Below, piece by piece: positions 54,740 through 64,000 of a stretch of 64,000 nt of DNA. The DNA is taken from the NCBI RefSeq assembly GCF_027579695.1, contig NC_083571.1, positions 36,999,943 to 37,063,942 on the forward strand, in the 5' to 3' direction. Source of the stretch: Neoarius graeffei. Taxonomy: Eukaryota; Chordata; Actinopteri; Siluriformes; Ariidae. Numbering within the stretch: position 1 is the stretch's first letter; every line of letters begins with the position of its first letter. The notes under the pieces were generated by a model. It saw nothing but the letters and a program-made list of their open reading frames with translations. It ran no database searches and was not told the origin of the DNA. Both the position numbers and the translations under genes were made by a program.

Positions 54740-56381
54740 ATTTGTGTGTGTGTGTGTGGTTTTTTTTAATAATAAATTGTTATTGACATGCAATATATAC
54801 ATGAGATATTATTTATTACTTCACCTGCTACAGAGTAAGCTGGATGAGGTATTGTTTTTGGTTGGGTTTCTTTGTGTTTTGTTAATGATATTACAGGAAA
54901 ATGGCTAGATTAATCTTCATGAAACTTTCAGGATAGATGGGCATTGGTCTCAAATAGAACCTCCAACATTTTGAGGATCATCTGGTAAAGGTCACAAAAA
55001 AGGTCAAAATCAGTTTTGTTGTGGCTACTGCCTCATACACAGATGCTAGCCACTACATCATCATGCTGTAAGAATGTAAGAGTATAACGATCGCGCACTG
55101 CGCATGCACATACATGTGTTCAGATTAAAATGGCCAGTGAGTGTATACAATTCGGTTCACCATTTGAAATAAATGGAGCAGACTAAAGATATCACTTTCA
55201 GATATGTTTATGCTAATTACAGAGGGAAAATGTGTTCCACTGAGCTCTAGCACTGGGCCTTTTCCGGGAAATAAGAGTTTCAGTCATGCCGACAGCATGT
55301 GTATGTCAGCCTCGGTTCGGAGGTTTCAGTTTCGAAAACTGTAAGAGATAAGAGTAGAATAATATAAAGTACAGACACTTGGTATATTTTATTTCTGTGA
55401 TTTTTAAATTGTTCATTTTTGGATTATGCTTCATTTTTGTGGCTACTGTCTCATAGGCAAATATTTATGCTATATTTACTGTATGGACATGGTATCAGAC
55501 AACAATTTTATTTATAAGCAGTAGCCACATGTACCCATAGGGTACCTATTTTTTTCACGATATCTTCCTTCATATTCATCATAAGTGCTACTGGGCGAGG
55601 TTTGTTTTGCCTGGCAACACTTTATTATTATTATTATTATTTTATAAATAATATTATATTTAGTCCTGGGTATGACCTTAAACTGCAACCCAGGTCCAGG
55701 AGGACTTGAGTATTGGGGAAAGTGGAGTTACCCCTTAATCACCATTGCTCCCAGGTCAGCTCTGACCCTAAGTGGTAGCACCTGCCTGGGTTCCAGCTAT
55801 GGGTTAAATAGTACATCACCAATAAGGTGCTGGCAGCAGGGCACTTTTTGGTGCACTGTGGCAGATGAACCCAACAGGGTCAATGGCACACCACCAGATG
55901 GCATGTGGAAGAGCCATTCAAATAGCCAACAGAGGGCATCACTCAGCAAGTCAGTTGTTACTGTGAGGCAACTGCTATACCCGTCAGGTCTGTGGCACTT
56001 TTGTGCACCACTTGGCATCAGGTCTGGAGGTCCAGAGAGACAACATGATGGGGGCATGACATCGTTTGTCTTACCTTACTATGCAACGCACTTCATTAGG
56101 AGAGAAGAATAATATGCAAGAGCTCATGAGGCCAGACATTCCGTGGCAGCTCGGCCGGGCCATTCATGCCGCCGCTGTGGGCAACTTTGTCAGTCTGGTG
56201 CGGGCCTCATGACCCATCTGCATTTCTGCGCATACTAATGAAGCAGTCATCATTGCTAGCAATTGGCAGCTGATGATGACATGAGATATTCTTCTTCTTA
56301 TTATTATTATTATTAGTATTACACCAGACTTTATTATTACATTACAATAAACAGTAGATGGGAGGTTGAGCCCCTTGTGGT
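54740..56381. other. Unassigned repeat-like DNA
   Basis: (TTA)n at 55623-55640 and 56290-56315 border a block (55641-56289) whose composition suggests another interspersed repeat. A 146-codon frame at 55672-56112 has no recognisable domain. GTAGCCACATGTACCCAT and TTGTGGCTACTGTCTCAT recur between 55010 and 55540 in both orientations. Confidence 0.35.
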
Positions 56382-57093
56382 TGTCACAGGAGTGGTGGTT
56401 TCCATTCTGCTTGTTGATGTAGACTGTGGTTGTATCCTTGTACTTTTAAGGGACCCTGCCTTGGTTCCATATGCACTGAAAATCCTGGGTCAGGTGCTGC
56501 ATCATGGCAGGACTGGCAGAGCGTCAGGATTTGGAACTTTTCACATGTTGCAGTTCCTTTCTTCCACCAGCAGATGTACTCATTTTGCCCATTTGTGTCT
56601 ATTTTGCTATTGCTTACACCTGCATCTAGTTAGCATGGAGGTATATACTGTGTGCCTAGCCTTGTGCTCCTTGCTGAGTTCTACAGTCTGCTATGCTCCT
56701 AAGTATATTAGCCTTGAGTTTGAGACCTTTTGACTGCTATTTTTTGACACTGTGCCTTAGTTTCTCAGTGCTCCTTTTTTCTGCTCTCAGTTTTTGGGAT
56801 CTCGTCTGTGTCACTTTTTTGGATCTTCTGTGTTTTTGCCTTTGGCCTGTTTTTTCTCCTGGATTTTGCCTTTTGGACTTCCTTTTGTGAACTCTCTGTT
56901 ACTGAGACCTTGTATGGGGCCTGTTTGGTGCAAGACCTGCATTATTTTGGAATTTGCCTGATCTAAAGTAAAGTTCTGCAGCTACTTTCTTGTGATTGTG
57001 TCTCGGGGCCAGTTCATTCATTGTGGTGGCTCAGGGGATCTTACACCATCTTTCAACCCAGAGCTCTGGGTTCAAACCCCCACCCACTTGACA
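56382..57093 (+). repeat. 5' LTR of a second, older sushi-like element
   Basis: TGTCACAGGAGTGG...CCACTTGACA, about 712 bp, followed by AGAATAACTCAGCCATCATGG. This is the same leader as in the element at 49106 (GGAATAACTCAGCCAGCAATGG). No matching 3' LTR is in the window. Confidence 0.75.
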
Positions 57094-57109
57094 GAATAAC
57101 TCAGCCATC

Positions 57110-59810
57110 ATGGACCCAGCAGATAGCCCAAGCCCTCTTGAGCACAGTTACTCATTTTGTATCTGCTGTAAACAGACAGAAGGAAACTATGCAGCATCAC
57201 AAACAAGTTTTGAGTGCTCAGTGGGCAGAGATGAATCAGCATGGGGCTATGTTGAAATTCTCCAGGAAATTCAAGCCCTTTCTATAACTCTGACTCCAGT
57301 GCCTCAAGCTCCTCAAGCCCCTGTTCCTCCCCAACCTCACATCCTGCCTGGGGGTGCATTGAAGCCTCACCTGCCTAACCCCCAGAGATTCAGTGGAGAC
57401 CCAGATGAATGCTGTGGGTTCCTGACACAGTGTCATTTGACATTCACTCTACAACTCAACACCTTCCCCACTGAGTCTTCCCAAGTTGCCTATGTCATCA
57501 CCCTTCTGACTGGCAGAGCTCTGGCCTGGGCAACAGCTTTGCTTGACTGGCAAGATCCCATCATTTCTTCCTTCAACTGCTTCTCTGAGCAGATGCGGAG
57601 GGTCTTCAATCCAACAGCCAGTGGCTGGGATGCTGCTAACCAGCTGCTTCAGCTGCACCAGGGTGTCAGTGGACTGCAGACTACACCATCTGCTTCTGGA
57701 CCCTCGCAGCTGAGAGTCGCTGGGGCCAAGAGGCCCTTATAGCCACCTATTACCAGGGACTGTCTGACTGGATTAAACATGAGTTAGTATCTTGGGAAGA
57801 GATACAGGATTTGGAGACTTTGATAGCCTGGGTCATTTGTCTGGACAATCATCTTCAAGAGAGGTCCCTAGCTAAGGGCTTCAAAAGGACCACTCCCAGC
57901 TGCCTTTGCAGTGGAGAATGGCCCCAAGCCAATGCATGATGGCTTTCCCAGACTGAACGTGACAGACGGATGAGGGAATGTTGCTGCCTCTATTGCAGTG
58001 CACCAGCCCATTTCTGAAGTTCTTGCCCAGAGTTAGTGGGAAAAGCCAAACCCCATTCAGCTTCAGGATGGCTATGACAGGGGTGACCTCCTCTCCTGAG
58101 CTACCTGTTGCTGGTCTCTTCATTCCAATTTCCATTGCCTGGGGTGGTCAGGAGCACTCTCTTAGAGCTGTTGTGGATTCAGGGGCAGCAGGTAATTTTA
58201 TGGACTCTTCTCTTACTGAGCATCTGTCTATCCCTACCACCAGCCTGGATTCTCCCCTTTCTGTAACAGCCTTGGATGGTCGACCCCTGGGTGATGGTTG
58301 TGTTCATCGGAGAACTGTTGCATTGAGAGTCCTGACTGATAACCATTGTGAAGAGATGTCCTTTCACCTCATCCAGTCCCCAGAGTATCCAGTGGTGTTA
58401 GGATTTCCTTGGTTAAACCTCCATAACCCACACCTAGACTGGTGTACAGGTTTTGTAATCAAGTGGGGCCCTACCTATCACAGTTTCTGCCTCTTACATC
58501 AACCTGTCCAGTGCTCCGAGCCCTTGTCATCTCCTGAGTTATCCCAAATCCTTCTCAATACCACGACTTGCAGGAAGTGTTCAGCAAGAAGAGAGCAATG
58601 ACCCTTCCACCCCATAGGCCCTACGACTGTGCCATTGACCTGCTGCCAGGTACCTCTCCTCCTAGAGGCCATGTCTTTTCTTTGTCTGCCATGAATGACA
58701 GGCTATGGGCAATTACATCAAGGAGGCTCTGGCATCAGGTTTCATCCATCCCTCATCTTCACCTGCTGGGGCTGGCTTCTTTTTTGTGGGGAAGTAAGAT
58801 GGAGGTCTTCAGCCTTGCATAGATTATCAAGGTCTAAACAAGATCACTGTCCAGAACCAATACCCACTACCCCTCATGGCCTCTGCTTTTGAACTTCTTG
58901 AAGGTGCCACCATCTTTACAAAGTTTTACTTGCGAAACACCTACCATCTGGTACAAATCTGACAAGTTGACAAGTGGAAGACAGCCTTTAACACACCTAC
59001 CGGGCACTACGAATACCAGGTTATGCCCTTTGGCCTCACTAACACACCAGCTGGTTCATCATTTCTGAAGGTAGCATTCAGATGGAGCTTGGGAAAGTCC
59101 AAGCTGTTTGAGACTGACTGACCCCGAGTTCAGTTAAGGAGACCAAAGGTTCCTGGGCTTTGCAAATTTTTATTGTCGTTTTATTCGGGGTTTTAGTTCC
59201 ATTGCTGCTCTTATTTCTGCTTTGACATGAAAGGATAAGGTACCCTTTTCTTTGTCCCCTGAGCCAGACAAGGCCTTTAACATCCTCAAACAGAAGTTCA
59301 CCATGGCTTCTATTCTCTGTCTGCCTGAGCCGGATCAATCCATCATTGTGGAGGTGGATGCTTCTGATGTGGAAGTAGGAGCAGTTCTGTCACAGATGGC
59401 ATGTGATGGGAAACTACATCCCTGTGCATTCTTCTCTTGCAAGCTCATGGCCACAGAGAAATTACAATTTAGGGAACCGGGAATTACTGGCTGTAAAACT
59501 GGCACTTGAGGAGTGGAGGCATTGGTTGGAAGGAGCTCAACATCCTTTCTTCATCTGGACTGATCACAAAAATTGGGAATGCATCCAACAGACCAAATGG
59601 CTCAGTCCAAAACAGGCATGCTGGGCTCTGTTCTTCAACAGGTTTGACTTCACCCTTTCCTACCATCCAGGGACCAAGAATCAGAAGCCCGATGCCCCCT
59701 CCTGACAGTTTCTCTCAGATTCTCCTGAGATCTAGCCTGAGCCCATTCTACCCAGCTCCAGAGTTGTGGCACCACTCTGCTGGGGCATTATTACTGAGGT
59801 ACGGCTAGCT
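57110..59810 (+). pseudogene. Degenerate sushi-like gag-pol, 3' truncated
   Basis: Capsid: RFSGDPDECCGFLTQC and YVITLLTGRALAWATALL, with frameshifts near 57150-57290 and 57670. The zinc knuckle region (about 57985-58035) has lost residues and gained a stop. Protease: VVDSGAAGNFMDSSL. RT: the lead-in is readable ([24 protein letters not shown] at about 58910), but a deletion near 59050 removes the segment with the catalytic YxDD box. RNase [19 protein letters not shown] and [20 protein letters not shown]. The similarity ends at about 59810, before integrase. At least six stops or shifts. Same family as, but older than, the 48457-54142 element. Confidence 0.88.
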
Positions 59811-59926
59811 CTTAAAGTGCATATCACGGGTAAATTCAGGAGCAAGATCAATGTAATTCTCCTATTTTATATTAAACTTTGGTCAAATTATCTGTTACAT
59901 TTTGCATTTTGTGCAATTTTGCACAG

Positions 59927-59929
<3 letters not shown>

Positions 59930-59982
<53 letters not shown>
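59930..59982. repeat. (CA)n microsatellite
   Basis: About 26 CA repeats, just downstream of the splice donor of the MADF exon (- strand). Confidence 0.95.
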
Positions 59983-59984
<2 letters not shown>

Positions 59985-60000
59985 TGCCACACACACTTAC

Positions 60001-60130
60001 CAGTCATACCCACTCTACTGCCGATGATCTTCCATAAATCTTCCTTTTTGGCTGTATCACTGTACAGCTTGTGCTTTTTGTCATAAAGCATGGGATTCTT
60101 TGATATTTCTATAATGAGCTTCTCCTCCAT
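60001..60130 (-). CDS. MADF-domain first coding exon (isolated)
   Basis: On the - strand, ATG at 60130-60128 opens a frame MEEKLIIEISKNPMLYDKKH, then LYSDTAKKEDLWKIIGSRVG, ending at a clean donor (CTG|GTAAGTGTG) at 60001/60000. The pattern matches the first half of the MADF DNA-binding domain (Glu-rich start, Leu-Tyr-Asp motif, Trp of the second helix). The exon is undamaged. No following exon was found toward lower coordinates, where the sequence becomes a CA tract and then the truncated sushi-like copy. It may be the start of a host gene, or the accessory gene of a PIF/Harbinger-type element, which often carry such proteins. Confidence 0.6.
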
Positions 60131-60297
60131 TGATGCAACTAGGATGTACAAAGATGTTTGGGAAAAATAGCACATGCTCAGACAACATCACATGTAAACA
60201 ATTATCTGATTGGTCAGATGTTTTATTGGATCAAATTCAGGTTTGGAAAAATCAGTCCAGAAGCAATTGCACCAATGTCAGTAAACCAAGGCCTGGG

Positions 60298-61604
60298 TAG
60301 GGTTGCCACCTGTGTCTGACAAAAATCCTGGACATTTCGACCATCCAATCGACCTTTTTGCTTGTAAGCAACGGCGCCCTTCGCACATCTAACCCAAGAC
60401 AAAAATCGCCCTTCTACGCTGAAATTGTATTGCTCTAATTAGTAAAAATGATGCTTTTGCTAGTTATTTGTTTAGTTAATTGCTTTACATAATATAGCAG
60501 GTCTTCATTATTTTGGTTTATTTCCAACAGTTTTTGGTTGTGGACACCTGGGGGCAGTACTGGGCACAGGTAAAAGGGGAATACATAATTAAGTTCTGTT
60601 TGTTTGCTTATGTGGAATAAAAATAAATAATCTAATTTTTCATTGTATCTAAGAATACCTGAATGTAACAATGTAAGGTGTAGTGTCAACCAGCTTACCT
60701 GATTGCTTAGAGTGTGGTGTGTGCTTTGCTTGTGCTTGCCTGTGCCTCTGCTGCTTTTGGCTAAACAAATACATAGGAGGACATGTAACTGATATAACTG
60801 GGCACATACAGGAGTATGTACTACACTACACTATTTCATTTAATTCACCAAAACCTTACCTAATCTTCCATTTATATTTGGTGTTTTTCTTTGCTGCTGC
60901 TATGAGTCCTGTCTGATTTTCAATGAATGTCTTGAACTCAGTACAGGACAACTGAAAGTTTAGCCTGACTTGAAGCTCGGCCTTCACCATTCTAACAGAG
61001 AGTCTGTTTCTTTTATCAGTCCAAGCATCCTCCATTGCCCCTTTTCCACCAAAGCAGTTCCAGGGCTGGTTCGGGGCCAGTGCTTAGTTTGGAACCGGGT
61101 TTTCTGTTTCCACTGACAAAGAACTGGCTCTGGGGCCAGAAAAACCGGTTCCAGGCTAGCACCAACTCTCTGCTGGGCCAGAGGAAAGAACCGCTTACGT
61201 CAGCGGGGGGGCGGAGTTGTTAAGAACAATAACAAGACCGCAAAAGATCATCATTTTTAAGCGACGAGAAGCAGCAGCTGTACAAACGCGAAGTCATCCA
61301 TTATTATTATTGTTGCCGCTGCTGCTTCTTCCGTGTTGTTTTTGCTTCGATATTCGCGCCAAGGTTTATGTAAACGTAGCGCTGTAACTGACGTATACAG
61401 CGATGTAATGACGTGGCTCCGCTTAGCACGGCGAGCTAGGTAAAGCAAACTGGTTCTCAGCTGGGTCGCAAGTTGAAATACACATTTTGCCCATCATGTA
61501 CAAAAAAACGGGACATTCAGTGTCCCGGATTTTTATTTTTTTTTCCGGGACAGACCATGAAAATCCGGGACAATCAGGAAAAACCGGGACAGGTGGCAAC
61601 ACTA
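60298..61604. mobile_element. hAT element with GTTGCCACCTGT ends
   Basis: TAGGGTTGCCACCTGTGTC at the left and the complement of TAGTGTTGCCACCTGTCCC at the right are terminal inverted repeats. They are flanked by a perfect 8-bp duplication GGCCTGGG (60290-60297 and 61605-61612). Internally there is a fragment of hAT-like coding on the - strand and a GC-rich segment (61036-61250: GGTTCCAGGGCTGG, GGTTCCAGGC) that looks like another nested fish repeat. Confidence 0.88.
60860..61035 (-). pseudogene. hAT transposase C-terminal (dimerisation) fragment
   Basis: The - strand reads WTDKRNRLSVRMVKAELQVR, then FQLSCTEFKTFIENQTGLIA and KNTKYKWKI. This resembles the C-terminal end of vertebrate BED-type hAT transposases (W..KRNRL....VKSEL.V..NF...C.EF). 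A GTAAGG donor follows at 60859. The rest of the transposase is absent. It fits the surrounding hAT ends, but it could alternatively be a separate exon. Confidence 0.55.
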
Positions 61605-61790
61605 GGCCTGGGCGATAGGTATTGTTATCGGTCTGGTGTGACCACCAACCACATAAACTGCAGGGGACCAATTTATTTATAGTTATCATTATAGTTGTAG
61701 TTATAGTTATCGCTATTGTGGGACCAGGGCTTTAGGTACACCAGATCCATTACATTCTTAGGAATGCAATGGATTTCAAATCAGATTAAA
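61605..61790. other. Flank between hAT element and RTE LINE
   Basis: Contains short repeats of GTTATAGTTATC/ATAGTTGTAG and GGACCAGGG; no gene. Confidence 0.3.
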
Positions 61791-61856
61791 TCTTCTTTCT
61801 TCTTCTTCTTCTTCTTTTGGCTGCTCCTGATTAGGGGTCGCCACAGTGGATCTTTC

Positions 61857-62602
61857 ATCTCCATTGCTCCCTGTCTTCCGCATCCTTCTCGACCACACCT
61901 GCCACTTTCATGTCCTCTCTCACCACATCCATGTATCTCCTCTTTGGCCTTCCTCATTTTCGTTTGCCTGGAAGCTCCATCCTCAACATTCTCCTTCCCA
62001 TATGCTCTGCATCTCTTCTCAGGATGTGCCCATACCATCTCAGTCTCATCTCTCTTAGCTTAATTCCCAAGCTCTCCACATGTGCTGTCCCTCTGATGTG
62101 CTCGTTCCTTATCCTGTCCAACCTTGTCACTCCCATCGCAAACCTTAACATCCTCAACTCCGCCACCTCCAACTTTGCCTCCTGTCTCTTCGTTAAGGGT
62201 ACGGTCTCCAATCAATACATCATAGCTGGTCTCACTACTGTCTTATACATCTTACCTTTCACTTTTGCTGGGACTTTCCTATCACAAATGACTCCCGAAA
62301 TCCTTCTCCAACTGCTCCACCTTGCCTGCACTCTCTTTCTCATCTCACTATCGCAGCCCCCATTTTTCTGCACAGTTGACCCCAGGTACTTGAATTCACC
62401 AACTTTCTTTACGTCTACTCCTTGCATCTTCACTACACTCTCATCCCCATTCTCATTGATGCACATGTATTCTGTTTTGCTCCTGCTCACCTTCATTCCT
62501 CTTCGTTCCAATGCATCCCTCCATCTCTCCAAACCCAACTCAACCTCCTTTCTACTTTCACCACATATCACAATATCATCTGCAAACATCATGAATTTCA
62601 CT
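61857..62602 (-). pseudogene. RTE ORF2, C-terminal RT palm and tail
   Basis: Starts at the catalytic box MMFADDIVICGESR (FADD form, near 62590). Continues ALERRGMKVSRSKTEYMC, GEFKYLGSTVQ and VVRPAMMY, with an in-frame TGA at 62209-62211, then KLEVAELRMLRFAMGVTRLD and LRWYGHILRRD. A second TGA lies near 61951. The natural end, EDREQWR, is near 61857. Confidence 0.88.
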
Positions 62603-62655
62603 GTGCTTGAAATGTGCATGTGACAAATAAAGATTTAAAAGGTTTTAAAAAAAGG

Positions 62656-63547
62656 TTCCATGGTGACTCTTGCCTCACTTTGTCCGTCAAGCTATCCATC
62701 ACGATGGCAAACAAAAAAGGACTCAAAGCAGATCCTTGATGGAGTCCCACCTTCACCTTGAACCATTCAATTGTTCCAACTGCACACCTCACCGCTGTTT
62801 CACTGTGCTCATACATGTCTTGCACCACTCTAATATACTTCTCATTCACTCCACTCTTTCTCATATAATACCATAACTCCTCTCTCGGTACTCTATCATA
62901 TACCTTCTCCAGGTCTACAAACACACAATGTAGCTTTCTCTGGCCTTCTCTGTACTTCTCCATTAACATTCTTAAAGCAAAAATTGCATCCGACGTGATC
63001 TTCCCTGGTATAAACCCATACTGCTGTTCACAGATTGCTACCTCTCTTCTCAATCTCGCCTCCAATACCCTTTCCCATAGCTTCATGGTGTGGCTCATCA
63101 ATTTTATTCCTCTGTAATTACTGCAGCTCTGTACATCTCCCTTATTCTTGTATATTGGGACTAGCACACTCTTTCTCCATTCATTTGACATTTTCTCATT
63201 CTCTAGGATCTTATTAAACAATCTTGTTAGGAACTCCACAGCTGTCTCACCCAAACATCTCCAAGCCTCAATCTTGTTAGGAACTCCACAGCTGTCTCAC
63301 CCAAACATCTCCAAGCCTCAATCGGGATACCATCTGGTCCGACTGCTTTCCCAGTCTTCATTCTTTTCATGGCTGCCCTCACCTCATCCTTACTAACCAA
63401 CTCTGCTTCCTGATTTGCTGTCTCCAATGAATCTGACCTTTTCTCTCTTGGATTTTCCTCATTTAATAAATCCTCAAAATACTCTTTCCACCTTCTTAAT
63501 ACACTATCTTTGTTTGTCAGCACATTTCCACTTACATATTTCATCAC
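62656..63547 (-). pseudogene. RTE ORF2, N-terminal RT fingers and palm
   Basis: The frame 63547-63227 contains VLRRWKEYFEDLLNEENPRE, VRAAMKRMKTGKAVGPDGIP and CLGETAVEFLTRL. The frame then shifts through a 50-bp tandem duplication and resumes at 63254 with FNKILENEKMSNEWRKSVLV, YRGIKLMSHTMKLWERV, QYGFIPGKITSDAIFALRML, VFVDLEKVYDRVPRE and LHQGSALSPFLFAIVMD. The last motif before the break at 62656 is DSLTDKVRQE. Confidence 0.88.
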
Positions 63548-63587
63548 TCTTACCTGCTCTACATCCCTCGCTTCCCTGTTTCTCTGC

Positions 63588-64000
63588 CTAGCTAGTCTGT
63601 ACAGGTCTTTCTCTCCTTCTTTGGTCTCCAGTCTTTCGTATAACTCCTAGTATGCATCTGCTTTCACCTTCGCTACTGCTCTTTTTGCCTTCTGTCTCGT
63701 CTCTCTGTATAACCACCTGCTTTCCTCGTTTTTCTGATCGTCCCAATTCTTCTTTGCTAGCCTCTTCTCTTTTATAATTTTCTGCACTTCTTTGTTCCAT
63801 CACCATGTCTCCTTGTCTTCCTTCCTCCTTTCTGATGACCACCCTAGCACCTTCCTTGCTGCCTCTCTTACTAGTACAGCAGTAGTATTCCAATCTTCTG
63901 GCAGACTTCCATAACCATTCAATGCTTGTCTCATTTCTTCCCTAAACTTCTTCTGATGTTCAACCTCTTTTAGTTTCCACCACTTAATCTTCGGCTCCAC
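63588..64000 (-). pseudogene. RTE ORF2 linker between endonuclease and RT (partial)
   Basis: - strand frames 64000-63800 (KWWKLKEVEHQKKFREEMRQ, WNTTAVLVREAARKVLG) and 63893-63588 give the Arg/Lys/Glu-rich linker typical of RTE elements, broken by frameshifts. It is cut by the window end. Confidence 0.75.

Larger units (their letters stand above)
61797..64000 (-). mobile_element. RTE-type LINE, 3' portion, continues past the window
   Basis: The 3' end on the - strand is CCACTGTGGCGACCCCTAAT, CAGGAGCAGCC and a (GAA)n tail (plus strand TTC repeats 61797-61815). These are typical of RTE/BovB-related fish elements. Upstream are the ORF2 C-terminus, reverse transcriptase and linker; the endonuclease lies beyond position 64000. 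The element is disabled by stops, a 50-bp tandem duplication (63221-63320) and an inserted segment (about 62600-62655). Confidence 0.88.

Noticed and set aside
55672-56112. 146-codon + strand frame between the LTR elements
   Set aside because: No motif, placed in repeat-like DNA bordered by TTA runs; probably chance.

Overview
This is vertebrate DNA, almost certainly from a teleost fish. It has spliced genes with GT-AG introns, nine copies of a tRNA-derived fish SINE (V-SINE/HE1/Mermaid type) ending in GATGAGAT-like tails, abundant (CA)n microsatellites, and fish-typical Tc1, hAT, Harbinger, Tx1/L1, RTE, Gmr1-like and sushi-like elements. The SINE type suggests an ostariophysan, possibly a catfish, but that is inference. 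No bacterial or viral operon is present; most long open frames are transposon remains or repeat shadows.

Only two cellular genes can be supported with exon structure. (1) A small secreted Kazal-type protease inhibitor on the + strand: four coding exons between 4972 and 8211, 77 residues, six cysteines. (2) A beta-1,4-galactosyltransferase (b4galt1-like) on the - strand: six coding exons between 40283 and 28253 with consistent phases throughout, 349 residues, with TM anchor, DVD, WGWGGEDDD and MIRH motifs. An isolated MADF-domain first exon (60001-60130, -) may be a third gene or part of a transposon.

Layout. 1-350: Tc1 transposase fragment. 350-4900: SINEs, microsatellites and unassigned DNA. 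4972-8211: Kazal gene, whose last intron holds a nested TIR element with a SINE. 9.1-10.9 kb: SINE, Harbinger-like MITE, and a 40-bp minisatellite split by another SINE. 11.4-23.1 kb: a strikingly regular higher-order repeat array, with monomers of about 1,077 bp in roughly 2.43-kb dimers; relatives continue to 26.3 kb around an inserted hAT element. 26.7-27.8 kb: a 559-bp tandem duplication. 28.25-40.28 kb: the galactosyltransferase gene. Intron 2 holds a 739-bp near-perfect hairpin element. Intron 1 holds a decayed Tx1-type LINE split by two hAT elements, one carrying two palindromes and the other a SINE. 40.5-41.4 kb: a long pyrimidine (CT/CTGT) tract upstream of that gene. 42.3-47.3 kb: a complete but inactivated LTR element of Gmr1 type, with integrase before reverse transcriptase, on the - strand. 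48.5-54.1 kb: a nearly intact sushi/Tf1-type chromodomain LTR element on the + strand, inserted in an old Tc1-like copy. 56.4-59.8 kb: a degenerate, 3'-truncated relative of the sushi element. 60.3-61.6 kb: a hAT element. 61.8-64.0 kb: an RTE-type LINE on the - strand, running off the window.

Insertion order can be read from target-site duplications (TSDs) in many places. Exact exon, TSD and LTR boundaries were read by eye and cross-checked by codon phase or duplication; family names rest on recognised motifs, not on a database search.
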